Shown piece after piece: positions 17,174-26,090 of a stretch of 64,000 nt of DNA; the stretch's first letter is position 1; every line of letters starts with the position of its first letter. Location of the stretch: NCBI RefSeq assembly GCF_003259845.1, contig NZ_QLMJ01000014.1, positions 186,001 to 250,000 on the forward strand. The letters run 5' to 3'. A model generated the notes under the pieces. It was not told the origin of the DNA, did no database searches, and was given only the letters and a program-made list of their open reading frames with translations. The stretch is from Actinoplanes lutulentus. Its GTDB lineage: Bacteria; Actinomycetota; Actinomycetes; Mycobacteriales; Micromonosporaceae. A program made the translations under genes and the position numbers.

Positions 17174-18471
17174 GTCAGGAAGCCGGGACTCAGGACACCG
17201 GCAAGAAGCCGAAATCCTGGATGATCGACACGCGGCCGCTGCGCGTGGTCGCGTACCGAAGGATGTGGATCGGGAACGGGGCCTCGTTCTTCGGGTTCCA
17301 GTTCACCGCGGTGGCCGTGCCGGTCCAGATGTGGGCGATCACGCATTCCACGACCTGGGTGGGCCTGCTGGGCGTGGCCGGACTCGTACCGTTGCTGGTT
17401 TTCGGTCTGTGGGGTGGTGCCGTCGCCGACGTGGTGGATCGACGGCGGCTGCTGTTACTCAGTTCGCTGCTGACCTGGGTGACCACGCTCGGGCTGCTGG
17501 TACAGGCTGTTCTCGGGGTGCGCAGCGGCCATCTGCTGCTGGTGCTGACCGCCGTGCAGTCGGCCGGGTTCGCGATCAGCTCGCCGGCGCGGAACGCGAT
17601 CGTGCCTCGGATCGTGCCGGCGAGCCTGGTGCCGGCCGCGAACACGCTCAATTACACGACCACGACGGCCGGCGGCGTGCTCGGACCGCTCGCGGCCGGC
17701 CTGATCATGGGGATCTGGTCGACGGACGCGGGCGTCGAGGTGGCGTACGCGGTTGACGCTCTGCTTTTCACGATCACCTTCTGGGCCACCTGGCGTCTTC
17801 CGGCGATCCCGCCGGTCGAGCGCGAGGAGGGCGAGGAGAAACCGTCGGCGGGTCTGCGCGGCATCGCGGTCGGGCTGAAGTTCCTGGTCACCCAGCCGGT
17901 GCTGCTGCTCTCCTTCGCTGTCGACCTGATCGCGATGATCTTCGCGATGCCCCGGGCGCTCTTCCCGGCGGTGGCCGAGAACCAGTTCGGCGGCGGCTCG
18001 GCGATCGGCTGGCTCTACAGCGCCATCGCGATCGGTTCGCTGCTCGGCGGCCTCACCTCGGGCTGGATCAGCCGGGTACGCCGGCAAGGGCTGGCACTGG
18101 TCGTCGCGGTCGTCGGGTGGGGCTTGGCGATCGGTCTGTCCGGGCTCGCGAAACAGCTGTGGCTGATGGTGCTGCTGCTCGCGGTGGCCGGCGCGGCCGA
18201 CCTGGTCAGCGCGGTGTACCGGCAATCGATCATGCAGACGTTCGCACCGGACCGGCTGCGCGGCCGGCTGCAAGGCGTATTCACCGTCGTCGTTGCCGGT
18301 GGTCCTCGGCTGGGTGACCTGCGAGCCGGCGCCACAGCCGACCTGACCAGCGTGACCACGTCCTGGGCGGGTGGCGGTTTCGTGGCCGCCGGGCTGGCCG
18401 TGGTGCTCGCGGCGGTGTCTCCCGCACTGATCCGATACCGGCCCGCCCAGACGAACTCCGACGACCGATAG
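17170..18471 (+). CDS. MFS transporter, MFS_3/EntS-like
   Basis: A 433-aa membrane protein with about 12 helices and the loop GAVADVVDRRRLL near residue 80. The GTG start is embedded in the pdxH stop (GTGA), so it is coupled to pdxH; whether it moves a B6 vitamer or something unrelated is open. It is similar in layout to the exporter at 9.7 kb. The last 10 residues are polar. Confidence 0.85.
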   Translation: MSQEAGTQDTGKKPKSWMIDTRPLRVVAYRRMWIGNGASFFGFQFTAVAVPVQMWAITHSTTWVGLLGVAGLVPLLVFGLWGGAVADVVDRRRLLLLSSLLTWVTTLGLLVQAVLGVRSGHLLLVLTAVQSAGFAISSPARNAIVPRIVPASLVPAANTLNYTTTTAGGVLGPLAAGLIMGIWSTDAGVEVAYAVDALLFTITFWATWRLPAIPPVEREEGEEKPSAGLRGIAVGLKFLVTQPVLLLSFAVDLIAMIFAMPRALFPAVAENQFGGGSAIGWLYSAIAIGSLLGGLTSGWISRVRRQGLALVVAVVGWGLAIGLSGLAKQLWLMVLLLAVAGAADLVSAVYRQSIMQTFAPDRLRGRLQGVFTVVVAGGPRLGDLRAGATADLTSVTTSWAGGGFVAAGLAVVLAAVSPALIRYRPAQTNSDDR

Positions 18472-18474
18472 TGT
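18469..18474 (+). promoter_or_regulatory. -10 box TAGTGT before the epimerase gene
   Basis: TAGTGT overlaps the stop codon of the preceding MFS gene and ends six bases before ATG 18481; there is no ribosome site. This fits a leaderless transcript that starts at the epimerase ATG. Confidence 0.4.
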
Positions 18475-18480
18475 CGCGGT

Positions 18481-19395
18481 ATGAGCGCAGAGGCACCCGC
18501 GAAGTCCGGGATCCAGTGGTCCATCGAGGCGGACGGGCACCGTGCCGTCCTGACTGAGGTCGGCGGCACGCTCCGCTCGTACTCGGTCAACGGCGTCGAG
18601 CTGCTCGACGGCTTCGAGACCGACGAGATCGCGCCGGGCTCCGCGGGCCAGATCCTCGCGCCGTGGCCGAACCGGATCCGGGACGGGAAATACGAGTTCG
18701 AGGGCCAGTCGTACCAGCTGGCGCTGACCGAGCCGGCCCGGCGTAACGCCATCCACGGCCTGGTCAACTGGTCCCGGTGGCGGCTCGCCGAGCAGTCCGC
18801 CGGCGCGGTGACGCTGGAGTACGACCTGCCCGCACAGGTCGGTTACCCGTGGTCGCTGACGCTGCGTACCCACTGGTCGGTCTCGGCCGACGGTCTGCGC
18901 TGCGTGCAGGACGTGGTCAACACCGCCGAGGCGAACGCGCCCTGGGGTTACTCGGTTCACCCGTACCTTCGCCTCGCCGGCGTGAGCGTCGACGAGACCG
19001 TGCTGCACGTGCCGGCCAAGTCCCGGATCCTCGCGGACAACCGGCTCCTGCCGCTCGGTGCGGTGAAGGTGGCCGGCAGTGAGTTCGACTTCGCCGAGCC
19101 CCGGCGGATCGGCGCTCAGGTTCTGGACACCACGTTCGGCGACATCGAGTTCGACGCGGACGGGATCACCGCGGTGACCCTGACCTCCGCGGACTCCACG
19201 ATCGTTGTCTGGGCCGACGAGAAGTTCAACTACTGGCAGGTCTTCACCGGCGACACGCTGCACGGTGAGCGGCACCGCCGGTCCGTCGCGGTCGAGCCGA
19301 TGACCTGCCCGCCGGACGCTTTCCGTACCGGCCGGGACCTGGTCGTGCTGGAGCCGGGCCAGACCTGGACCACGTCCTGGGGCATCCGGGCCTGA
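18481..19395 (+). CDS. Aldose 1-epimerase family protein
   Basis: A 304-aa galactose-mutarotase fold enzyme that interconverts sugar anomers. The substrate motif GQILAPWPNRIRDGKY, the first His in NAIHGLV near residue 84, the second in HPYLR near 161, and the catalytic Glu in VAVEPMTCPPDAF near 275 are all present. It is cytoplasmic. The TGA stop shares one base with the next ATG. The real sugar is not known; this branch also includes glucose-6-phosphate epimerases. Confidence 0.9.
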   Translation: MSAEAPAKSGIQWSIEADGHRAVLTEVGGTLRSYSVNGVELLDGFETDEIAPGSAGQILAPWPNRIRDGKYEFEGQSYQLALTEPARRNAIHGLVNWSRWRLAEQSAGAVTLEYDLPAQVGYPWSLTLRTHWSVSADGLRCVQDVVNTAEANAPWGYSVHPYLRLAGVSVDETVLHVPAKSRILADNRLLPLGAVKVAGSEFDFAEPRRIGAQVLDTTFGDIEFDADGITAVTLTSADSTIVVWADEKFNYWQVFTGDTLHGERHRRSVAVEPMTCPPDAFRTGRDLVVLEPGQTWTTSWGIRA

Positions 19396-20009
19396 TGGAG
19401 TTCGACGAGGTGATCCGGCGGCGCCGGATGGTCCGGGGTTACGACCCCGATCGGCCGGTGCCGGCGGAGCTGGTCGACAAGATCGTCCGGCATGGGCTGC
19501 GGGCGCCGTCGGCGGGCTTTTCGCAGGGCTGGAGTTTTCTGGTCCTGACGGCTCCCGCGGACCGCGCGTTGTTCTGGTCGTCGCTGGCCTCGTCGCCGGA
19601 GTCGAACAGCTGGCTCGATCGGATGTCGACGGCGCCGCTGGTTGTGGTCGCCTTATCCAACAAGTCGGTATATATCGAGAGATATGCCGAGTCTGACAAG
19701 GGCTGGACCGATCGGGACGAGAAGCACTGGCCGGTGCCGTACTGGGACATCGACACCGGGTTCGCGGCGCTGCTCATGCACCTGACCGCCGTAAACGAGG
19801 GCCTCGGATCGTGTTTCATCGGTCTGCCCGCGGAGAAAGTGGAGTCATTCAAGGCGTCGTTCGGTGTTCCTGCCGAGTTCACCCCGGTCGGGGCGCTCAC
19901 GGTCGGTTACCGCGGTGACGACAAGAGGTCTCCGTCACTCAAGCGCGGTCACCGCCCGGTGGCCGACGTGGTGCATCATGGCCGGTGGGCTTCGGCCGGC
20001 GAGGTATGA
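19395..20009 (+). CDS. Nitroreductase family flavoprotein
   Basis: A 204-aa FMN-dependent reductase of the nitroreductase superfamily. The N-terminus VIRRRRMVRGYDPDRPVP with RAPSAGFSQGW is the FMN phosphate/ribityl region, and GLGSCFIGLP near residue 136 is the family's second flavin loop. Its start overlaps the epimerase stop by one base, so both are likely one operon. Substrate unknown. Confidence 0.87.
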   Translation: MEFDEVIRRRRMVRGYDPDRPVPAELVDKIVRHGLRAPSAGFSQGWSFLVLTAPADRALFWSSLASSPESNSWLDRMSTAPLVVVALSNKSVYIERYAESDKGWTDRDEKHWPVPYWDIDTGFAALLMHLTAVNEGLGSCFIGLPAEKVESFKASFGVPAEFTPVGALTVGYRGDDKRSPSLKRGHRPVADVVHHGRWASAGEV

Positions 20010-20067
20010 AATCCGCGCGGCTAGGCTGGCATGCGGTGGAACGACATGACGGAAAGGGGCAGCCGCC

Positions 20068-20364
20068 GTGATCTTCAAAGCGGTCCGGGACGGAGCCCCG
20101 TACCCCGATCACCAGACGACGCTGAAAGCCTGGGCGGAAATTCCGCCACGGCCGATTCGGCTCGCTGAGCTGATCACCACGAAACGGGAGCTCGCGCTCG
20201 ACAAGCTGCTCGCCGAGGACTCCACGTTCTACGGCGACCTCTTCCCGCACGTGGTGGAGTGGCACGGCGCGCTCTATCTGGAGGACGGCCTGCACCGGGC
20301 ACTGCGCGCGGCCCTGCAGCAGCGCAACCAGATTCACGCCCGGGTGCTGGTGATCGAGGGCTGA
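20068..20364 (+). CDS. Small conserved actinobacterial protein
   Basis: A 98-aa soluble protein. GTG 20068 follows GAAAGGGGC. I recall close relatives across Streptomyces and Micromonosporaceae with the same core (TFYGDLFPHVVEWHG, YLEDGLHRALRAALQQR), sometimes labelled VapB-like antitoxin. No VapC-type PIN toxin is next to it here, so I do not accept that role. TAGGCT at 20022-20027 may be the -10 box. Function unknown. Confidence 0.75.
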   Translation: MIFKAVRDGAPYPDHQTTLKAWAEIPPRPIRLAELITTKRELALDKLLAEDSTFYGDLFPHVVEWHGALYLEDGLHRALRAALQQRNQIHARVLVIEG

Positions 20365-20409
20365 GTGTCAGCTCTTTCCCTCCGGATGCGAAATGTCGTA
20401 CACCCTCCG

Positions 20410-20415
20410 TACCGT
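20410..20415 (+). promoter_or_regulatory. -10 box TACCGT before the DUF4230 gene
   Basis: TACCGT ends six bases before ATG 20422, again without a ribosome site, consistent with a leaderless start. Confidence 0.4.
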
Positions 20416-20421
20416 TGAGGC

Positions 20422-21153
20422 ATGGCCAACTCACCGGATGTCGACGAACCGACCAGGGAGTACCCGGCCGTGCCCGATGAGGCCGCGCCGGTCACCCCGC
20501 AGCAGCGCAAGAGCGGTTTCGCGCGGCTGCTGATCTTCACGGGATTCGTCTTCGCGCTGATGGTCGCCGGCTGTCTCGGCCTGCGCGCGATCAACGTGCT
20601 GCCCACCTTCGACAACCCGTTCTCCGATCAGACCGTCGACCGCAGCCAGCCCGTGCTGCTCCAGTCCATGCGGGACCTCAACCGTTACGTGGCGGCCGAC
20701 GGCACGTTCCAGGTCATCGTCGACCTCCAGGAGAACAAGGAGAACGTGCCGGACTTCCTGGTCAACCGGCGGACGTTGTTCGTCGGGTCGGGGACCGTCG
20801 AGGCGTACGTGGACTTCGGCGCACTCGCCGGCGACGCTCTGAAAATCGACGAGGCGAACAAGTCGATCGAGCTGACGCTGCCGGCGCCCGAGCAGTCAAC
20901 AGCCGCGCTCGACATGGCGAAGAGTTATGTCGTCGCTGAGGAGCGCGGCCTGCTCGACCGGATCGGTGACGCCTTCGGCGACGAGCCGGGCAAGCAGCAG
21001 CGCGTCTATCAGCTGGCTCAGGAGCGGATCACCGAGGCCGCGAAATCCAGCGGGATGGACCAGCGGGCGAAAGAGAACACCCAGCGGATGCTGGAGAGCC
21101 TCTTCGCCCGGCTGGGTTACACCACCGTGACTGTCACGTTCGCCAATCCTTGA
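20422..21153 (+). CDS. DUF4230 membrane-anchored protein
   Basis: A 243-aa protein with a polar N-terminal 30 residues, one transmembrane helix (about residues 33-55) and an extracytoplasmic domain of the DUF4230 type (RDLNRYVAADGTFQVIVDLQ, FVGSGTVEAYVDFG, then helical AQERITEAAKSS). Family role is unknown to me; by architecture it is a single-pass surface protein. It stands between the small conserved protein and the convergent PspC gene. Confidence 0.82.
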   Translation: MANSPDVDEPTREYPAVPDEAAPVTPQQRKSGFARLLIFTGFVFALMVAGCLGLRAINVLPTFDNPFSDQTVDRSQPVLLQSMRDLNRYVAADGTFQVIVDLQENKENVPDFLVNRRTLFVGSGTVEAYVDFGALAGDALKIDEANKSIELTLPAPEQSTAALDMAKSYVVAEERGLLDRIGDAFGDEPGKQQRVYQLAQERITEAAKSSGMDQRAKENTQRMLESLFARLGYTTVTVTFANP

Positions 21154-21185
21154 TCATTCGTTGAGCCATGTGGTTGCCCAGCGGG

Positions 21186-21389
21186 TCACTCGCTGGGCAT
21201 CACGGCCCAGAGGATCAGGTACGCGATGAACTGCGGGCCGGGCAGCAGGCAGGAGAGCACGAACAGCAGGCGGACGGTACCGGCACCCAGGCCGAAACGC
21301 TGGCCCAGGCCGGCGCAGACGCCGGCGATCATGCGGTTGTGGCGGGGGCGGGTCAGAGTGCGGGTCTTGGCGGCGCGTGACACGTTCAT
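21186..21389 (-). CDS. PspC domain protein
   Basis: A 67-aa protein consisting almost entirely of one PspC domain: RPRHNRMIAGVCAGLGQRFG, then two hydrophobic helices. PspC-type proteins act in envelope stress sensing. ATG 21389 has AAGGAG upstream. It converges on the DUF4230 gene with a 32-bp gap. Confidence 0.88.
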   Translation of the reverse strand: MNVSRAAKTRTLTRPRHNRMIAGVCAGLGQRFGLGAGTVRLLFVLSCLLPGPQFIAYLILWAVMPSE

Positions 21390-21588
21390 CTACTCCTTCT
21401 GGTGGCTGTGACGTTCTGCCACAGCCACTTCGACGGTAAGTACGGAAGCTGCTGCGGCCCTCGGTCTACAGGGGGATACCGGTGGTCCAGCTCCCGTAAG
21501 GGTGACCCGTACCCGCGTGACGTCCGCTGTTAACCTGAAGCCGATTTCGGGCCGGGTGAACCCCGCGCGGTGACGAGGAGACGAACAA

Positions 21589-23481
21589 GTGACGTTGGCC
21601 CTCCTCTACTCCCCGGCCGGGACCGCGCTCGCGCCGACTGACGCGGCCCAACTCACCGGTGAGCTCGAGGAAGCGCTGCGTAAGGCCGGTGCGTCGGTCG
21701 TCGCCTCGGCCAGTCTTGGCGATCTTGTCCGGCAGGCGCGGGACAACGGCGACCAACTGCTTCTCTGCCCGGACAATCTGGTCGCCCACCCCAGCCTCCT
21801 GTGGACACTCGCCACCGAGCCGGCCGGCCGCAGCAGCGTCCTGGTGATGGCCGACCCGGCCGGCGACCTCAAGGAGGACCGCGGCCGGATCGTGCCCGCC
21901 ACGCCCGGCTCCGGGACCACCCGATTCCTCGGCGCGATGTGCATCGCCCCGGCCGACCTGCCGCTGCTGGAGAAGGTCGCCGACCAGCCCGACCTGCTCG
22001 CCGCGCTGCTCGACGACGGCCTGGTCCCGATCGCTGTCCGCCCGCGCACGCTGCGCGCCGCGCAGGTGCACACCCCGGCCGAACTCGCGGCCGCCCGCAA
22101 ATCGGTCGCCGCGGTGGACGAGGACGCGGCTCGCCTGCGGCTCGCCGTCAAGGAGCAGGACGACTTCTTCACCACGTACGCGGTCAGCAGCTGGTCGCCG
22201 CTCGTCACCAAAGCGGCTGCCCGGCTCCGCCTGACCCCGACCGGGGTCACCGGCCTCTCGGTGCTCTTCGCCGTCGCCGCCGCGCTCTCGTTCTGGCAGG
22301 CGTCGCGCCCACTCATGATCCTTGGCGGGATCCTGCTCTACCTGGGCTTCGTGCTGGACTGCGTGGACGGCCAGCTGGCCCGGTACACCCGCAACTTCGA
22401 CGCCTTCGGCGGCTGGCTCGACACGATGGCCGACCGCGCCAAGGAATACGCGGTCTACGCCGGCCTCGCGGCCGGGGCGGATCGGATCGGTCTTCCGTAC
22501 GCGTGGCCGCTGGCGATCACCGCGATCGTCCTGCAGACCGCCCGGCACATGACCGACACGTGGTACGGCGCGTTGCACGACGAAGCCTCCGCCCGGCCGG
22601 CGCAGCAGGCCGCGGCCACCGCGGGAGTCGGCGCCCGGCTCACGGCCGCCTCGGTGAAGGCGCAGAGCCAGCGCGGCTCGCTGATCTACTGGGCCAAGAA
22701 GATCGTCGTGTTCCCGATCGGCGAACGCTGGGCGCTGATGTCGGTGCTGGCCGCGTTCTTCAACGGCCGGGTGGTGCTCGGCGCGGTGGTCGGCTTCGGG
22801 TTGCTGGCGGCGGCGTACACGCTGGCGCTGCGCTCACTGCGGGCGCTCTCGATGCGCGTCGCGGTGCTGAACACGGTCGACACGATGCGCCACCGCGACG
22901 ACGGCCCGCTGGTTCGTTCGGTGCTGAGCCGCGCCGGGGTGGGCCATCCGCTCCCGTTGGCGGCGCTGTTCGCTGTCTACGCGCTGGCGACCGTCGCGCT
23001 CCTCGGAGCCGCGGCGTCAGGCTGGAGCTGGGCCTCAGGCTTGGATTGGGCCGCGGGCTCGGGTTCGGGTGGGGCGTGGCTGCTGGGTCTGGTGGCCGTT
23101 CCGGTGGTGCTCTGCGGCCTGGCTGCTCGTTCCCGTCACGGTGGAGCTCTGGACTGGCTGGTGCCGTCGGCTCTGCGTGCCGCGGAATACCTGGTCGTGG
23201 TCGCCGCCGGGATCTACGGCTCGGTGCCCCCGCCGGTGACGTTCCTGCTGCTTTTCGTGCTCGCGCTGCGGCACTACGACCTGACCGCCCGGATGGAGAA
23301 GGGCGCCCCGGCCAGCGTCGCCGGCGGCGCGATCCTGGGCTGGGACGGCCGGACGCTGCTCCTGGTGGCGGCGGCGTTGCTCGGCTTCGCCACGGCCGGC
23401 ACAGCGGTGTTGGCGGCCCTGGTCGGCGGGGCGTTCGCCGCCACCGCAATCCGCGACTGGCGAGCCAGCCACCCCAGCTGA
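21589..23481 (+). CDS. CDP-alcohol phosphatidyltransferase fusion (DUF5941 type)
   Basis: A 630-aa fusion. Residues 1-190 form a soluble alpha/beta domain with no clear motif. Residues about 200-420 carry the CDP-alcohol phosphatidyltransferase signature at DCVDGQLARY...GGWLDTMADR (the D-x2-DG-x2-AR-x8-G-x3-D-x3-D pattern). The remaining part is another polytopic membrane region of the DUF5941 type with a Gly/Ala/Ser-rich loop. It should join a CDP-activated alcohol to a phospholipid or polyol in the membrane; the actual alcohol is unknown. GTG 21589 follows GAGGAG. Confidence 0.85.
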   Translation: MTLALLYSPAGTALAPTDAAQLTGELEEALRKAGASVVASASLGDLVRQARDNGDQLLLCPDNLVAHPSLLWTLATEPAGRSSVLVMADPAGDLKEDRGRIVPATPGSGTTRFLGAMCIAPADLPLLEKVADQPDLLAALLDDGLVPIAVRPRTLRAAQVHTPAELAAARKSVAAVDEDAARLRLAVKEQDDFFTTYAVSSWSPLVTKAAARLRLTPTGVTGLSVLFAVAAALSFWQASRPLMILGGILLYLGFVLDCVDGQLARYTRNFDAFGGWLDTMADRAKEYAVYAGLAAGADRIGLPYAWPLAITAIVLQTARHMTDTWYGALHDEASARPAQQAAATAGVGARLTAASVKAQSQRGSLIYWAKKIVVFPIGERWALMSVLAAFFNGRVVLGAVVGFGLLAAAYTLALRSLRALSMRVAVLNTVDTMRHRDDGPLVRSVLSRAGVGHPLPLAALFAVYALATVALLGAAASGWSWASGLDWAAGSGSGGAWLLGLVAVPVVLCGLAARSRHGGALDWLVPSALRAAEYLVVVAAGIYGSVPPPVTFLLLFVLALRHYDLTARMEKGAPASVAGGAILGWDGRTLLLVAAALLGFATAGTAVLAALVGGAFAATAIRDWRASHPS

Positions 23482-23526
23482 GCGGACGCCGCCCCGGCGG
23501 ACGCCGCCCCGGCGGACGCCGCCCCG
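23482..23526. repeat. 15-bp tandem repeat GCGGACGCCGCCCCG, three units
   Basis: Three exact 15-bp copies start right after the phosphatidyltransferase stop. This opens repeat island B. Nothing else coding is supported between here and 24712. Confidence 0.8.
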
Positions 23527-23563
23527 GGCGGGTGCCGTCCTGGCGGGTGCTGCCCCGACAAGC

Positions 23564-23608
23564 GCTGCTCCCGCGGGTGCCGCTTCCGCGGGTGCCGCTC
23601 CCGCGGGT
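23564..23608. repeat. 15-bp tandem repeat, GCYGCTYCCGCGGGT type, three units
   Basis: Three copies of a second 15-bp unit (GCTGCTCCCGCGGGT, GCCGCTTCCGCGGGT, GCCGCTCCCGCGGGT). Same period as the array 38 bp upstream but a different sequence. Confidence 0.75.
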
Positions 23609-23676
23609 GGGCAACCCTCACCGAACTGGCAGTCCGTGAGCGTGACCGGCCTTCTCGCCCAAGCCGCAAGCAACCC

Positions 23677-23729
23677 GGCTGGCGCTTACGGTCGCCATAT
23701 CGGACGGCTGGCAGCCGTAAGCGCAAGCC
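23677..23729. repeat. 53-bp hairpin element, copy 1
   Basis: Left arm GGCTGGCGCTTACGG and right arm CCGTAAGCGCAAGCC pair with one mismatch around a 23-nt centre. Length and outer arm match three other copies in the window (24165, 63472, 63536). A damaged partner begins near 23750. Confidence 0.75.
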
Positions 23730-23934
23730 GGCGAGTGAGCGTGGTGTGGCTGGCGCTTATGGTCGCCATACCGGACGGCTGGCGGCCCTGACCCTGCTGG
23801 TCAATTGAGATCCAGCTGGCAGTGAACGCTTCGGTGTTGATCGCCTTCCGTCCCGGGTCGCCCGTGGCGATCGTGGTCCCCGAACCACACCCTGATGGGA
23901 TCAGCGGCCCAAGATCGCGCGGGCCAGGGCGGGT

Positions 23935-24035
23935 GTGTCGACTTCGGGTTTGCTGCGCCCCCAAATTCGACACGCACGCCGTGGATTGCCTGGCCTGTGT
24001 TGATTTCGGGTGCGGTACGCGCCTCAACTCGACAC
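23935..24035. repeat. Paired 39-bp palindromic element, copy B
   Basis: Two 39-bp palindromes (23935-23973 and 23997-24035) begin GTGTYGA and end TCGACAC, separated by a spacer with GCCGTGGATTGCC. They match the pair at 11680-11779 in unit length, order and spacer. The right copy's core GGGTGCGGTACGC is nearly the same as that of 11741-11779. Confidence 0.75.
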
Positions 24036-24164
24036 GCACTGGGCGGGATGCTCGTGGCGTGATGGGCGTCGGCTCCCGGCGAGCGGACCGGACCTGGCTG
24101 CTGGGAATGCGAAGTGCGGAACGTCTTAGTTCAACTTGAGCTGTGAGGCGCCGGTCGTCGGTCG

Positions 24165-24357
24165 GCTTGCGCTTGTGGTCGCTCTTTCGGCCTGTGCGCG
24201 ACCGGGAGCGCAAGCCGGCCGTTTGTGGCTCGCACACCGGCCTGCGCGACGACCGGGAGCGCAAGCCGGCCATTGTGGCTCGCGCGTCGGCCTGTGCGAT
24301 CGGGAGCGTGAGCCGGCTGTGTGTGGCTTGCGCGCCGGCCGGGAGCGTGAGTTGGCT
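24165..24357. repeat. 53-bp hairpin element, copy 2, with trailing half-copies
   Basis: Element 24165-24217 pairs GGCTTGCGCT and GGTCGC on the left with GCGACC and AGCGCAAGCC on the right around a 15-nt loop. The right arm CGGGAGCGCAAGCCGGCC then recurs, decaying, at 24254, 24301 and 24340. No gene is supported here; the remainder to 24712 holds only the promoter region of the ABC gene. Confidence 0.75.
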
Positions 24358-24712
24358 GTTTGTGGTTTGCGCGCTGGGTTTGGGGTTGGGGTTAGGGAGC
24401 GCCGGGGCTGGCGGCGGGGTGCGCCGGGGGGAGGGGCGTCAGGGGCGGAGGGGGCGGGTTGCTGGCGGTTATGCGTACTAAAAAGGGAGCGTGAGTGGAA
24501 CGCCTGGCTGTGGGGGGATTGTCTTTTCTCACCTCCGGGGTCGTGTGCACGTGCACACTTGATCTCCTCGCGTTCAGATCTCCGTAATCGATTGATCACT
24601 ATCTGCGAATGGCACTTTCGTCCGATGGCAGGGCATCGACTCCACTCGCAGAGTTAGTGCTCGATTGCCGACCGTCGTGGGATCGGGATCACACGATCGC
24701 AGGAGGTTGACG

Positions 24713-26008
24713 GTGTCCACCGTCGCGCTCAAGGACGTCACCAAGATCTGGCCGGATGGCACTTATGCCGTCGACAACCTCGACCTCGAGGTCAAAGACG
24801 GTGAGTTCATGGTCCTGCTCGGGCCCTCCGGCTGCGGAAAATCGACAGTGCTCCGGATGATCGCCGGGCTGGAGGATCCCTCCGAGGGGGAGATCCTGCT
24901 GAACGGTGAGGCGGTGCTGGACCTGCCGCCCCGCGAGCGCAGCATCGCGATGGTGTTTCAGGACTTTGCGCTCTATCCGCACATGACCGTGGGTGAGAAC
25001 ATCGGTTTCCCGCTGAAGCTCTCCGGCGTCGAGCCGTCGCCGCGGCAGGAGCGGGTGGATGCGATCGCCGGCGCGCTCGGGATAGGGGAGGTGCTCGGCC
25101 GGCGGCCCAGTCAGCTCTCCGGCGGGCAGCGGCAGCGGGTCGCGATGGGGCGCGCGATCGTGCGGCGGCCCGGCCTGTTCCTGATGGACGAGCCGCTCTC
25201 CAACCTGGACAGCGGGCTGCGTGCCGAGCTGCGTGCCGAGATCTCCAGCATGACGCGCGAGCTGGGCGTCACCACCATGTACGTGACGCACGACCAGGCC
25301 GAGGCGCTCACCATGGCCGACCGGGTCGCGATCATGCGCAAGGGCGTTCTGCAGGACGTCGGTACGCCGACCGAGGTCTACCGCCGACCAGCGACTCTCT
25401 ATGTCGCGGCGTTCCTCGGCTCGCCCCGGATGAACCTGCTCGAAGCATCCGTCTACGTGCACCTCGACCAGTACATCGTGCTGAATTTCGGCGAGCAGAA
25501 CCTCTACATGCCGTGGAACGACCCGCGCGCCCGGGCCGTGATGCGTTATCACGGTGAGCGGATCGTGGTGGGCATCCGGGCAGAAGCGCTGACACCGGTC
25601 GCGCCGGACACCCAGGGGCACGTGCTTCAGGGCCGGATCCGGTACCTCGAGCACCACGGGCACGAGTCGCTCGCGTTCCTGGACGTCGGCGCCACCGCGA
25701 TCGTGGTCGACGAGATGAGCAACCCGGTGCACACCCAGCCGCCCGTCGAGGGCGCGCTGAAACGGCTGGGCGGCGCCTTGCAGCGTTTGACCAAGCCTGG
25801 CAGCGTGGAGGTCGAGCAGCGCCCATCCGGCCGGGTGAGCGTTCTCAACGACCCGGGACGGCACCACCGCAAGCCCGCCGAGCTCTCCGTTCGGCTCGCC
25901 CCTTACCCGGCGGTTGCCCCTGGTCACCCGCTGGCCATCGGCGTCCGCATGGATGCCCTGCACTTCTTCGACGAGAGGGGTGATCGGATCGATGTCGGTT
26001 GGCGCTAA
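24713..26008 (+). CDS. Sugar ABC transporter ATP-binding protein (MalK/UgpC/MsiK type)
   Basis: A 431-aa ATPase that would energise carbohydrate importers. Walker A GPSGCGKST near residue 40, Q-loop VFQDFALYPHM, signature LSGGQRQRVAMGRA, Walker B LFLMDEPLSNLD and switch YVTHDQAEA are complete. A C-terminal extension of about 190 residues is the TOBE regulatory region, with an unusual extra segment (GALKRLGGALQRL). GTG 24713 has AGGAGG six bases upstream. No permease or binding protein is nearby, so it may serve several importers as MsiK does in Streptomyces; that is inference. Confidence 0.88.
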   Translation: MSTVALKDVTKIWPDGTYAVDNLDLEVKDGEFMVLLGPSGCGKSTVLRMIAGLEDPSEGEILLNGEAVLDLPPRERSIAMVFQDFALYPHMTVGENIGFPLKLSGVEPSPRQERVDAIAGALGIGEVLGRRPSQLSGGQRQRVAMGRAIVRRPGLFLMDEPLSNLDSGLRAELRAEISSMTRELGVTTMYVTHDQAEALTMADRVAIMRKGVLQDVGTPTEVYRRPATLYVAAFLGSPRMNLLEASVYVHLDQYIVLNFGEQNLYMPWNDPRARAVMRYHGERIVVGIRAEALTPVAPDTQGHVLQGRIRYLEHHGHESLAFLDVGATAIVVDEMSNPVHTQPPVEGALKRLGGALQRLTKPGSVEVEQRPSGRVSVLNDPGRHHRKPAELSVRLAPYPAVAPGHPLAIGVRMDALHFFDERGDRIDVGWR

Positions 26009-26076
26009 CAGCCGGGATCTCCGCCACTTCCGAGCGGGATCACCGATGCCCCGTGCCACCAGTCGGCCACAGCGCG

Positions 26077-26082
26077 TAGGCT
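26077..26082 (+). promoter_or_regulatory. -10 box TAGGCT before the anti-sigma ATPase gene
   Basis: TAGGCT ends eight bases before GTG 26091, with no ribosome site; it supports the shorter start. Confidence 0.35.
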
Positions 26083-26090
26083 ACGCGACG

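Noticed and set aside
20068..20364. Toxin-antitoxin reading (VapB) of the small conserved protein
   Set aside because: No PIN-domain toxin gene is adjacent and the sequence shows no clear DNA-binding fold.
11680..24357. CRISPR array
   Set aside because: Repeats are palindromic or tandem without unique spacers of constant length, and no cas genes are present.
24143..24657. Overlapping frames of 112 and 173 aa in repeat island B
   Set aside because: They translate degenerate repeats and have no ribosome site or domain.
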